Shown here in pieces: positions 1 to 8,187 of a stretch of DNA of 64,000 nucleotides. Numbering within the stretch: position 1 is the stretch's first letter; each line of letters begins with the position of its first letter. Source of the stretch: Methylococcaceae bacterium (lineage in GTDB: Bacteria; Pseudomonadota; Gammaproteobacteria; Methylococcales; Methylomonadaceae). The stretch lies in the NCBI GenBank assembly GCA_016715325.1, contig JADKAL010000003.1:186001-250000 (forward strand). Reading direction: 5' to 3'. The notes beneath the pieces were generated by a model. It was not told the origin of the DNA, did not search any database, and saw nothing but the letters and a program-made list of their open reading frames with translations. Position numbers and translations under genes: made by a program.

Positions 1-91
1 CTGTGAGAACGGAATCAACAATTTATCGAGGCATCACGTGCTTGCCGAAGAGCTTATTCATATCACGGGCGGTTTCGGATAAAAACTGCAT

Positions 92-826
92 TTATTTACC
101 GATTAAAACAGGGTCATCCTGGTTTGATGTATCCTGTCCGATAAAAAATTCTTTGAAAAAAGGCATAAAACTACCGGTTATCACAATCGAGAAAAAGCAG
201 TAGATGGCGGCGGCTTCGCCGGTGCTTACGCCGAAAAGCCATTGCGGCATGAATAAAGTAAGTATGGACATGATGCAATGATAGCTGGCCATTTTCTGGT
301 TATTTTTCCAAAGAAATCCGCTTAAAGCTAAGCCGAAAAGGGAGCCGTGGGTCACCAACAAGCCAAATGCGCTAACAATATTGTAGCCGATATGGTATTT
401 GCCCATATACAAGCATGACACTAAAAAATCGCCGATAAAATTCGGTTCAATCCCGAACAACTGCCATGATTTAGGTAAAAAAGTTGAGAGAATAAAAAAA
501 GAACTCAAGCTTGAACCGATAAAAAACGCTTTTTTCAAGGCGGTTTTATCAGTTGAATATGTAGCCAGAGCGGGCATAATGGCGAAAGCTTGCAAGCTGA
601 TGTGAAAGCGGGACAGCTCACTCAGTAACATATTTGTCCCATACCCGCATTGGTCGGCGACCGGATAAGCAAAATACTGGATCAACTCCATCAAGGCGAA
701 ATGGAAAATTGCGTACGATCTAGCCGCCCGTACCCAAAACGTTTCTTCTTTATCTAAAAAGGTAACGGTCGCCGCGGCAAATCCTGCAACCCCCATTCCA
801 AGTGACATACTGGCGCTAAAACACAT
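92..826 (-). CDS. DUF5765-like integral membrane protein
   Basis: The 244-residue product begins MCFSASMSLGMG and carries about six or seven hydrophobic segments separated by short loops, so it is an inner-membrane protein. The MC(F/W)SA start, an early glycine/alanine-rich helix and a following 'ALMELIQ' segment resemble the DUF5765 family, whose function is unknown. The last 25 residues are polar (GQDTSNQDDPVLIGK) and probably cytoplasmic. It is divergently transcribed from the small gene at 909 across an AT-rich 80-bp gap. No catalytic motif is visible. The family assignment is from memory of the N-terminal pattern and is tentative; membrane location is secure. Confidence 0.7.
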   Translation of the reverse strand: MCFSASMSLGMGVAGFAAATVTFLDKEETFWVRAARSYAIFHFALMELIQYFAYPVADQCGYGTNMLLSELSRFHISLQAFAIMPALATYSTDKTALKKAFFIGSSLSSFFILSTFLPKSWQLFGIEPNFIGDFLVSCLYMGKYHIGYNIVSAFGLLVTHGSLFGLALSGFLWKNNQKMASYHCIMSILTLFMPQWLFGVSTGEAAAIYCFFSIVITGSFMPFFKEFFIGQDTSNQDDPVLIGK

Positions 827-908
827 AATAATTCCGTTGTTCTTATTAGGTTAAAATAACAAAACAGGAATTTTAACAAAATCGTTCATTTTTTTAATTT
901 TTTTTGAT

Positions 909-1232
909 ATGGAAAGACTAAACGATATTCATTGGCATGATTGCGAACTTATTGCCGCCGTAGAAATTCCAAGTCAAAATGTCTTGGTGCTGAATGTTAA
1001 ATACCCCGACGATTGGGAGAACAACATTTTCAGTCTCAAAGGAATTGTTTTTGAAGATTACTGTTCTCAGCAGGTAAATGAGATTCCATTTGAAGGAAGA
1101 CCTACACTCCTTGAAGCTTCTGTTCAGTGCGCAGAGGAAGATTACTTCGTAATTCGCATCGAAACGAATGCGGGTTATCGTATCGTAAAGGCAAAGCGTG
1201 TCTTTCTTGGTAGTCCTGTGCAAAACCTATAA
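909..1232 (+). CDS. small hypothetical protein
   Basis: A 107-residue acidic, soluble protein (start MERLNDIHWHDCEL) with no signal peptide or membrane segment. It reads like a compact beta-rich single domain with alternating hydrophobic stretches such as 'VLVLNVKYP' and 'YFVIRIET'. I do not recognise the family. The region upstream is an AT run without an obvious Shine-Dalgarno, so the exact start is uncertain. It lies between a divergent membrane protein gene and parE, with a 120-bp gap before parE, and need not be cotranscribed with it. Confidence 0.5.
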   Translation: MERLNDIHWHDCELIAAVEIPSQNVLVLNVKYPDDWENNIFSLKGIVFEDYCSQQVNEIPFEGRPTLLEASVQCAEEDYFVIRIETNAGYRIVKAKRVFLGSPVQNL

Positions 1233-1355
1233 CGAAGACGGTCAACTTATTCTCTTATCGATCCACCCCCCATTTATATCCTGACTGTATTCTAAAACAA
1301 ATAAATTGAATTATGCTTACAATGTCAAAAAGATTAACGAACAAAATAAGAAATC

Positions 1356-3248
1356 ATGAGCAACGATTATAACGCTTCGGCAATCGAAGTCCTAACCGGA
1401 CTGGAACCTGTCCGCAAACGCCCCGGTATGTACACCGACACCACCCGTCCCAACCACTTGGTGCAGGAGGTGGTGGATCACAGCGTTGATGAAGCTATTG
1501 CCGGTCATGCCAACACGATTGAGGTCGTGTTGTTTAAGGACGGAGGGGTGAAAGTGACGGACAACGGACGCGGGATGCCGGTGGATAACCATCCTACCCA
1601 TAACATTCCAGGTGTGGAAGTTATCATGACCCATTTGCATTCTGGCGGGAAATTTTCCAATAAGAATTACCAGTTTTCCGGCGGTTTGCACGGCGTCGGT
1701 ATTTCGGTGGTGAACGCCTTGTCCGCCAAGCTGGAGGTAGAAGTTAAACGCAACGGAAAAATCTACCACATGGCCTTTGCCGACGGCGATAAGGTGTCAA
1801 ATTTGAAAGAGACCGGTACCGTTGGACGCAACAATACCGGCACCACGGTTACTTTTTGGCCGAACGAAAAATATTTCGATTCGAACAAAGTTTCCGCGAT
1901 AAAGCTGAAACATGTCTTACGCGCAAAAGCGGTTTTATGTCCGGGCTTAAAAATCAGTTTGAAGATCGAAAACCCTGAGGAAGAACAGGTTTGGCATTAT
2001 GAAAACGGCTTAAAAGAATATTTGCTGGACAGTGTTGGCGATATCGAGTTTTATCCTGAACAGCCGTTCATGGGAAATATGGCCGGCAATCACGAAGCCG
2101 TTGAATGGGGCATTGTCTGGGCGGTTGAAAATCCGCCGGAAATGGTCACCGAAAGTTACGTGAACCTCGTGCCGACGGTGCAAGGCGGTACGCATGTCAA
2201 CGGCTTACGTGCAGGTTTGACTGAAGCGATGCGCGAATTCTGCGAGTTCCGTAATTTGCTGCCGCGCGGGGTAAAAGTGGCGCCAGAAGATGTGTGGGAA
2301 AACTGTCATTTTATCTTGTCGGTGAAGCTCGAAGACCCGCAGTTTTCCGGTCAAACCAAAGAACGCTTGAGTTCCCGCGAATGCGTAACCTTTGTTTCTG
2401 GTGTCGCCAAAGACAGCTTTAGTTTATGGTTGAACCAGCATCCCCTGGAAGGCGAAAAAATCGCCGAAATCATCATCGCCAGCGCCAACAAACGGTTAAA
2501 AGCCAGTAAGGCGATTATTCGCAAAAAAATAACGTCTGGGCCTGCATTACCTGGAAAGCTCGCCGACTGTTCCGCGCAGGACATTGCAAGAACGGAATTA
2601 TTTTTAGTGGAAGGGGATTCGGCGGGCGGCTCCGCCAAGCAGGCGCGCGAGCGCGAATTTCAGGCGATCATGCCGTTACGCGGCAAAATATTGAATACCT
2701 GGGAGGTCGAATCCAACCAAGTGATGGCATCACAAGAAGTCCACGATATTGCGGTGGCGCTTGGAATTGAGCCGGGGTCGAACAATTTGCAAAACCTGCG
2801 CTATGGCAAAGTCTGTATTCTGGCCGATGCCGATTCAGACGGCAGCCATATTGCGACCTTAATCTGCGCCTTGTTTTACCAGCATTTCAATGCCTTGGTC
2901 GCCGCCGGGCATGTGTTCGTCGCCATGCCGCCGCTATACCGTATCGATGCCGGAAAACGGATCTTTTATGCTTTGGATGAAGCCGAGCGGCAAGGGGTGC
3001 TCGACCGGATAAAGGCCGAAAAAATTAAAGGCGCTATTACTGTGCAGCGCTTTAAAGGTTTGGGAGAAATGAATCCGTCGCAGTTGCGGGAAACGACTAT
3101 GAATCCGGACACGCGCCGCTTGGTGCAGTTGTCGATTGAAGCGAGCGACGATACGCGAGGGCAGTTGGATTTACTCTTGGCGAAAAAAAGGGCCTCGGAT
3201 CGAAAGGTTTGGTTGGAAACGAAAGGTAATTTAGCCGATATTGTTTAA
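1356..3248 (+). CDS. parE: DNA topoisomerase IV subunit B (ParE)
   Basis: ATPase subunit of topoisomerase IV, which with ParC decatenates daughter chromosomes. The 630-residue length matches the family. Visible motifs in order: an N-box region (QEVVDHSVDEA, about 37-47), the G1 motif DNGRGMP (69-75), the G2 lid GGLHGVGISVVN (109-120), and in the TOPRIM half EGDSAGG and DADSDGSH. Odd point: the Bergerat-fold N-box normally reads E-x-x-x-N (EVVDN in GyrB, EVIDN in E. coli ParE), but here the magnesium-ligand Asn is His42 (codon cac). The rest of the ATPase site looks intact. parC is not adjacent; about 4.9 kb of accessory genes plus a thioesterase separate the two. Assignment is secure; the His substitution is discussed in the findings. 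Confidence 0.97.
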   Translation: MSNDYNASAIEVLTGLEPVRKRPGMYTDTTRPNHLVQEVVDHSVDEAIAGHANTIEVVLFKDGGVKVTDNGRGMPVDNHPTHNIPGVEVIMTHLHSGGKFSNKNYQFSGGLHGVGISVVNALSAKLEVEVKRNGKIYHMAFADGDKVSNLKETGTVGRNNTGTTVTFWPNEKYFDSNKVSAIKLKHVLRAKAVLCPGLKISLKIENPEEEQVWHYENGLKEYLLDSVGDIEFYPEQPFMGNMAGNHEAVEWGIVWAVENPPEMVTESYVNLVPTVQGGTHVNGLRAGLTEAMREFCEFRNLLPRGVKVAPEDVWENCHFILSVKLEDPQFSGQTKERLSSRECVTFVSGVAKDSFSLWLNQHPLEGEKIAEIIIASANKRLKASKAIIRKKITSGPALPGKLADCSAQDIARTELFLVEGDSAGGSAKQAREREFQAIMPLRGKILNTWEVESNQVMASQEVHDIAVALGIEPGSNNLQNLRYGKVCILADADSDGSHIATLICALFYQHFNALVAAGHVFVAMPPLYRIDAGKRIFYALDEAERQGVLDRIKAEKIKGAITVQRFKGLGEMNPSQLRETTMNPDTRRLVQLSIEASDDTRGQLDLLLAKKRASDRKVWLETKGNLADIV

Positions 3249-3368
3249 TAAGACGGTATATTCGTGGTTAAATCGGTTGCGAATTAACCCAAAATATTCG
3301 ATACTCAAAGTTTTAAAAAAACCAAAAACCGCCGGATTATACAACTCACGATTGGAGAATAAGAGTCT

Positions 3369-3761
3369 ATGAATAAATCGAAACTATTGGGTTTGGCCTT
3401 GTGTGCTATCACCCTAAATTCCTTGAGCGTGTTCGCCGCAAGCGACGACAAATATCCCGCTTCGAACTTTGAACCCAAAGTAACATATATCGATGAAAGT
3501 GCCTTGCAAGCGCAATCCTCCGCAAGCGACGATAAATATCCGGCCTCAAATTTTCAACCCAAGGTAACTTATATAGACGAAAGTGCTGCGGGAAGCGCCC
3601 AAGTCGCTGTTGTCGATGAAAAATATCCGGCTGCAAACTTTCAATCCAAGATCATTTATTCGGATGAGTCGGCAACCGCTTCGTCAGAGCCTGAACAAGC
3701 GGATAAATTCGATCCTAAATATCCAGCCGCTTATTTTAAACCTAGAGTAATCTACCCTTAA
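3369..3761 (+). CDS. small secreted protein with four tandem repeats
   Basis: A 130-residue product with a clear Sec signal peptide (about 1-23, ending SVFA-A) followed by four near-tandem units of 22-32 residues. Each unit carries the core (D/E)KYPAxxFxxKxxYxDESA; the last is truncated at the C-terminus (KYPAAYFKPRVIYP). Units 1 and 2 are almost identical and units 3 and 4 diverge, which points to recent internal duplication. The mature protein is therefore little more than a repeat array, probably periplasmic or extracellular. I know no named family for it. A strong rho-independent terminator follows immediately, so it is a single-gene transcription unit or the end of one. Confidence 0.75.
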   Translation: MNKSKLLGLALCAITLNSLSVFAASDDKYPASNFEPKVTYIDESALQAQSSASDDKYPASNFQPKVTYIDESAAGSAQVAVVDEKYPAANFQSKIIYSDESATASSEPEQADKFDPKYPAAYFKPRVIYP

Positions 3762-3785
3762 TTCCAGGCTAATAAACGAGATTGA

Positions 3786-3826
3786 AAAGGGGAATTCAAG
3801 CGGTTTGAATTCCCCTTTGTTTTTTG
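3786..3826 (+). terminator. rho-independent terminator
   Basis: A 14-bp perfect inverted repeat (arms 3786-3799 and 3805-3818, core ggggaattc/gaattcccc) with a 5-nt loop is followed by a T tract (gtttttt). It sits 25 bp after the stop of the repeat-protein gene. Confidence 0.9.
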
Positions 3827-3995
3827 CTCAAAATTGGACGATTTCTGCCAGGCAGCTGTTATTCAAAGGTTTAAGTAGATCTAGTTGAAAACTAATCTAC
3901 GCAAGATTGTTACAATCTTAACGGCTGCTAACGGCGAGTTAAACAAAACTAACGTCAGTTTTTAAAATTTTCACGACAAATAATTTGAAATAAGT

Positions 3996-4790
3996 ATGAA
4001 AAAAAGACCGATAAAATTTACCTTGGGATACGTATTGGTTTTATTAATGATGAGTTTTAGTCATTCAGGATTTGCAATTACCTATGGTGTTGCCGACGGT
4101 AATAAACATCCCGAAGTAGGCGCCTTACTCGATACCGACCAAAACGGTAATTTATATGCCTATTGCAGCGGTACCTTAATTAGCTCGACGGTCATGTTGA
4201 CAGCCGCTCACTGCGATCCGGTCGATCCCGCGAACGTGAGTGTTACCTTCGATCCGGTTGCGAAGAATGCGACGGCGGTCTACACAGGGCATTTTCATGC
4301 CCACCCTGAATATAGCCCCGCCCAGAACGATCCGCACGATATTGCGGTTATCGTATTCGATTCGCCTATTTCGGGCATTACACTGGCTAAATTACCAACA
4401 CTGGGTGTTTTCGATACCTTAAAAGATAACGGCTTATTGAAAGGCACAAACTACACCGCCGTCGGTTACGGCGGGCAAGAGCGCAATTTCGACGGCCAAG
4501 GCCAACCCATCATCGCGTATGAAGACACCCGCGAATGGTCGGTGCAGTCTTTTAATGCGCTAAATAAGGCGTGGCTGCGGTTGTCCCAAAATCAAGCAAC
4601 CGGCGACAGCGGCGCCTGCTACGGCGATTCCGGCGGTCCCAACTTTACCGGCAGCGGCGAGAATGAAAGCACCGTGATCGCGGGCACCACAATAACCGGC
4701 GACATGCAGTGTGTAGCGACCAATGTAATTTACCGGCTGGATACCCTATCGGCGCGTGATTTTTTGCAAAACTTTGTAGCTTTGCCATGA
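3996..4790 (+). CDS. secreted trypsin-like serine protease (S1 family)
   Basis: A 264-residue protein with a signal peptide (about 1-27, ending SGFA) followed by a chymotrypsin-fold domain. The catalytic triad can be read directly: His72 in LTAAHC, Asp115 in PHDIAVIVF and Ser212 in CYGDSGGP. Cysteines near the His and Ser loops are consistent with the usual disulphides of exported S1 proteases. There is no typical zymogen IVGG site, although ITYG at 28-31 near the signal cleavage site may play that role. It probably acts in the periplasm or outside the cell. It stands alone, about 230 bp from the terminator upstream, and precedes a toxin-antitoxin pair; I see no partner gene. Substrate unknown. 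Confidence 0.9.
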   Translation: MKKRPIKFTLGYVLVLLMMSFSHSGFAITYGVADGNKHPEVGALLDTDQNGNLYAYCSGTLISSTVMLTAAHCDPVDPANVSVTFDPVAKNATAVYTGHFHAHPEYSPAQNDPHDIAVIVFDSPISGITLAKLPTLGVFDTLKDNGLLKGTNYTAVGYGGQERNFDGQGQPIIAYEDTREWSVQSFNALNKAWLRLSQNQATGDSGACYGDSGGPNFTGSGENESTVIAGTTITGDMQCVATNVIYRLDTLSARDFLQNFVALP

Positions 4791-4827
4791 AATTATAAAT
4801 TTGGCATTGCGTATTGATACGTTCTGA

Positions 4828-4859
4828 ATAAATAGACTAAACTAGTTTAGTCTATTTAT
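4828..4859. promoter_or_regulatory. 32-bp perfect palindrome, probable toxin-antitoxin operator
   Basis: Positions 4828-4859 are a perfect inverted repeat centred between 4843 and 4844, half-site ataaatagactaaact. It ends 13 bp before the antitoxin ATG at 4872. A TTGGCA at 4801-4806 could be the -35 of a promoter that this site overlaps. Phd/YefM antitoxins with bound toxin repress their own promoters by binding such palindromes. Confidence 0.8.
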
Positions 4860-4871
4860 GAGGTGTCCAAT

Positions 4872-5138
4872 ATGACAACCGTTAACTTATTTCATGCTAA
4901 AACCCACTTATCAAAACTGGTCGATCAGATCGCTTCCGGCGAAGAGAGTGAAGTCGTAATTTCCCGGAATGGCAAGCCGGTTGCCCGTATGGTGCCGATT
5001 AACCAGAAAAAGGATATTTCTCGCCGGATCGGTATTGCCGAAGGTGAATTTACCGTGCCTGAAAATATCGATGGCGCTAACGAGGAAGTCGCCAATTTGT
5101 TTTATGGCAATTCTGGTAACAATGCGCCTGCTGCTTGA
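4872..5138 (+). CDS. type II antitoxin, Phd/YefM family
   Basis: An 88-residue protein beginning MTTVNLFHAKTHLSKLVDQI, the classic Phd/YefM DNA-binding fold (xxVxxxxAKTxLSxLLxxV, then VVISRNGKPVARMVP). The C-terminal 35 residues are the expected flexible toxin-neutralising tail. I chose ATG 4872 over the in-frame GTG at 4863 because aggtg at 4861-4865 is then a correctly spaced ribosome-binding site. The gene overlaps the toxin by 17 bp, giving translational coupling, and lies directly behind a palindromic operator. It should neutralise the PIN toxin and autorepress the operon. Confidence 0.92.
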   Translation: MTTVNLFHAKTHLSKLVDQIASGEESEVVISRNGKPVARMVPINQKKDISRRIGIAEGEFTVPENIDGANEEVANLFYGNSGNNAPAA

Positions 5139-5508
5139 TACCCAAATTGCGTTATGGGGATTAACGAACGATTATCGTTTAACAAGCAAAGCCCGAAAAC
5201 TGATTTTAGCGCCTGAAAACGATGTTTTCATCAGCGTGGCATCGTTATGGGAAGTTGCTATTAAATACAGCCTAGGCCGAGGCGACATGCCGGTGTCGGC
5301 AAGTCGGGCATACGAATTATTTTTAGCGGCGGGGTATCAGATTTTAGCTATCCAAGCTTCGCATACCATCGCGGTAGAATCCCTACCAACCATCCATAAC
5401 GATCCTTTCGATAGGATACTTATCGCTCAGGCTTTAAGCGAACCAATGCGTTTGGTTACGCATGATCGCACTGTAGCGGGTTACAATGACAGTGTTATTT
5501 TTGTTTGA
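5122..5508 (+). CDS. PIN-domain toxin (VapC-like ribonuclease)
   Basis: A 128-residue PIN protein starting MRLLLDTQIALWGL. The four acidic PIN positions are visible: Asp6 (LLLDTQ), Glu in SLWEVAIK (about 44), Asp in NDPFDRIL (about 94-97) and Asp in VTHDRT (about 112). It belongs to the COG3744-type 'LLLDT...LW' group paired with Phd antitoxins. PIN toxins of this kind are Mg-dependent RNases that stop translation by cleaving RNA; the target here is unknown. The start at 5122 overlaps the antitoxin by 17 bp. All active-site residues are present, so the toxin is probably functional. Confidence 0.92.
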   Translation: MRLLLDTQIALWGLTNDYRLTSKARKLILAPENDVFISVASLWEVAIKYSLGRGDMPVSASRAYELFLAAGYQILAIQASHTIAVESLPTIHNDPFDRILIAQALSEPMRLVTHDRTVAGYNDSVIFV

Positions 5509-5569
5509 TTTTTTATCCAATCAGGTTTGCTGGGACGAAACTCAACACACAATTTAATTTCCCGTAAAT

Positions 5570-7600
5570 ATGCAAACTAACCTACAAGGAAGACTTAGGA
5601 ACACCGACTTACCAAAAAGTCATGGTCTGTTGCCCGTTATTGAAGCTGTAGTTAATTCAATTCATTCGTTAGAAGAAAAAGGAAATCTTAAAACAGATGG
5701 GAAAATTACTTTAAAAATCGAAAGAAAACCAAAATCAAACTTATACGATAACGATATTTATCTAAATGAAATTATTGGCTTTATTATCGAAGATAATGGG
5801 ATTGGTTTTAACGATAATAATCTAGCCTCATTTAATGAATTTGATTCTGAATACAAGTTAGCTAAAGGCTGTAGAGGGGTTGGTCGTTTACTTTGGTTAA
5901 AAGCTTTTGAACGTATTGAAATTAACAGCGGCTTTCAAGCTTCCGAGAGCAGTTATAGAAGACGTAAGTTTTCCTTCGATTCAAAAAACGGCATCTCTAT
6001 TCCACAGGAAATAGCTATATCGGGTGAAGATATAAAAACCACAGTTCACTTACAAGAATTCAATAAGAAATATCAAGCAAACTCACCAAAAACAATTGAT
6101 TCTATTGCCAGAACAATACTTGAACACTGTTTATGGTATTTCGTAAGACCTCAAGGATTTCCTAAAATCATAATTAAAGATGATGACAGCGGAGCATCGC
6201 TTATTGATCTAACTGAGCTTTACGATAGCTTTATGTATGAGTCTGCAAAAAATGAGTCCATAAAAATTAAAGAATTCGATTTTGAGCTTACTCATATCAA
6301 GTTTAGAGCGTCACTAGGCAAAAAACATATTATCTCGTTATGCGCGGCGAGTCGTTTAGTTAAAGAAGAAGATATAGGTGGGAAAATTCCAGGTTTGTTT
6401 GGAAAAATTTCTGATTCTTTAGGTGAATTTACTTACAGTTGTTACGTTTCATCCAGCTATCTTGATGATCGTGTTCGTCCAGAACGCACATCATTTAATC
6501 TTACAGAACAAAATGTTGATGACCATTTATCGGATTCTGAACTTTCCTTAAATGAAATTATAGATCAAGTTATTGATAGAACGAAGGATTATCTAAAAGT
6601 TTATTTACAACAAAATATTGAAAAAGGTAAAAATCGTGTTGATACGTTCATATCTGAAAAAGCGCCCCGTTACCGTCCAATTATTCAACACATAAGTGAA
6701 ATAGACTTGGCTATTGATCCTGCTATTTCAGATAAGGATTTGGATATTCATCTTCATAAACAACTTGCTGCCGTTGAAAGGGATATGCTTCGGCAGGGGC
6801 ATGAGATCATGGCAAACTTCGACAATGATTTCGATGACTACCAAAAAAGACTTCAGGAATACCTCCGCACTGCCGAGGAGATTAAAAAATCTGATCTCGC
6901 AAATTATGTATCGCATCGTAGAGTTATTATTGACTTACTTGCTAAAGCAACTAAAAGAACTGACACAGGATGTTATGCCCGCGAAGATTTGATTCATAAT
7001 TTGATAATGCCTATGCAAAAGGATTCTAATGAAGTTTTACAAGACTCTTGCAATTTATGGCTAATTGACGAGAGGCTTGCATTTCACAATTATCTTTCTT
7101 CTGATAAAACGCTTAACTCGCTTCCAATTACAGGGGATAGTACGGCTAAATCACCGGATTTATGTGCTTTAAATGTTTACGACAATCCAATTCTTGTTTC
7201 TGAAAAGCAATCTTTACCATTAGCTTCAATCACGGTTATCGAAATTAAGCGTCCAATGCGGAATGATGCTAAAGCAGGTGAGGACAAGGACCCAATTGAA
7301 CAGGCACTTGGTTATTTAGGTAGAATTCGCGAAGGAGGAGTAAGAACAGCTGATGGAAGACCTATTCCAGAATCAAAGGAAATACCTGGTTATTGTTATG
7401 TAGTAGCGGACTTAACGCCAACTGTTATAAACAGGTGTAAGTTATTAGGTATGACAGTTACTAGTGATCATATGGGTTACTTTCACTTTAATCCGAATTT
7501 TAAAGCATATATAGAAGTTATCTCTTACGATAAGTTGGTAAATGCAGCCAAAGAAAGGAATAGGGCTTTTTTTGACAAATTGGGTCTACCATCAACCTAA
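5570..7600 (+). CDS. GHKL ATPase with C-terminal PD-(D/E)XK-like domain, candidate defence protein
   Basis: A 676-residue AT-rich gene. The N-terminus is a Bergerat/GHKL ATPase: N-box E25-xxx-N29 (IEAVVNSI), G1 EDNGIGF (74-80) and G2 GCRGVGRL (100-107). The middle (about 330-480) is helical and charged, with likely coiled coil. The C-terminal 160 residues contain SPD (528-530) and, 27 residues on, E558-I-K560 in VIEIKRP, followed by DPIEQALGYL; this is the layout of a PD-(D/E)XK nuclease core. No helicase, DNA-binding or membrane segment is visible. An ATPase-nuclease fusion next to a toxin-antitoxin pair, with codon use much more AT-rich than parE or parC, suggests a horizontally acquired anti-phage system. 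That function is inference; I cannot match it to a named system. Confidence 0.75.
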   Translation: MQTNLQGRLRNTDLPKSHGLLPVIEAVVNSIHSLEEKGNLKTDGKITLKIERKPKSNLYDNDIYLNEIIGFIIEDNGIGFNDNNLASFNEFDSEYKLAKGCRGVGRLLWLKAFERIEINSGFQASESSYRRRKFSFDSKNGISIPQEIAISGEDIKTTVHLQEFNKKYQANSPKTIDSIARTILEHCLWYFVRPQGFPKIIIKDDDSGASLIDLTELYDSFMYESAKNESIKIKEFDFELTHIKFRASLGKKHIISLCAASRLVKEEDIGGKIPGLFGKISDSLGEFTYSCYVSSSYLDDRVRPERTSFNLTEQNVDDHLSDSELSLNEIIDQVIDRTKDYLKVYLQQNIEKGKNRVDTFISEKAPRYRPIIQHISEIDLAIDPAISDKDLDIHLHKQLAAVERDMLRQGHEIMANFDNDFDDYQKRLQEYLRTAEEIKKSDLANYVSHRRVIIDLLAKATKRTDTGCYAREDLIHNLIMPMQKDSNEVLQDSCNLWLIDERLAFHNYLSSDKTLNSLPITGDSTAKSPDLCALNVYDNPILVSEKQSLPLASITVIEIKRPMRNDAKAGEDKDPIEQALGYLGRIREGGVRTADGRPIPESKEIPGYCYVVADLTPTVINRCKLLGMTVTSDHMGYFHFNPNFKAYIEVISYDKLVNAAKERNRAFFDKLGLPST

Positions 7601-7686
7601 CAATATTTACTATTGTCAAATGAATTTGCTTATTTGATGTATAAATATCGATGTTTTTTATTAAGTCATAAACTAAAGTACTTAGA

Positions 7687-8187
7687 ATGCCCAAACAAGA
7701 AAAATACCTCACCATGACCGTCCTCATGACCCCCGATATGGCTAATTTCTCCGGCCATGTCCACGGCGGATCGTTGCTGAAATTACTGGATCAGGTCGCT
7801 TATGCCTGTGCGGCTAAATACTGTAAAAGTTATGTCGTGACGGCGGCGCTGGATCAGGTGTTTTTCCGCCAACAAGTGCACGTCGGCGAGTTGGTCACTT
7901 TTTTGGCGCATGTTAATCATGTCGGGCGCTCGTCGATGGAGATCGGCATTAAGGTGGTTGCGGAGAATCTCAGAACGCATGAGAAACGCCATACCACGTC
8001 GTGTTACTTTACGATGGTCGCGTTGGATGAAAACGGCAAAACCATAGAAATACAGCGATTGACACTAGAAACCGAGGAAGAAAAACGGCATTTTGCCGCT
8101 GCGGAAATACGTAAAAAATTGCGTCAGGATAGCTTGGAAAAAATCAGGGCGTTGAATAGCGACATAACCGATGAAGAAGAGCTGTGA
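7687..8187 (+). CDS. acyl-CoA thioesterase (hotdog fold, YciA/BFIT-like)
   Basis: A 166-residue protein of the 4HBT hotdog superfamily. It hydrolyses acyl-CoA to free acid and CoA in the cytoplasm. The signature [19 protein letters not shown] (about 25-43), with the catalytic Asp in 'LLDQ', then [15 protein letters not shown] and [16 protein letters not shown], are the standard elements. The C-terminus is a charged helix ([18 protein letters not shown]) ending in an acidic tail. It overlaps the start of parC, so the two are probably cotranscribed. Chain-length preference cannot be read from sequence. Confidence 0.88.
   Translation: MPKQEKYLTMTVLMTPDMANFSGHVHGGSLLKLLDQVAYACAAKYCKSYVVTAALDQVFFRQQVHVGELVTFLAHVNHVGRSSMEIGIKVVAENLRTHEKRHTTSCYFTMVALDENGKTIEIQRLTLETEEEKRHFAAAEIRKKLRQDSLEKIRALNSDITDEEEL

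Noticed and set aside
23-91. A 22-codon minus-strand frame (MQFLSETARDMNKLFGKHVMPR) directly behind the first gene
   Set aside because: It begins within the stop of the DUF5765-like gene and looks protein-like, but it is too short to support as a gene and the window ends before its context is clear.
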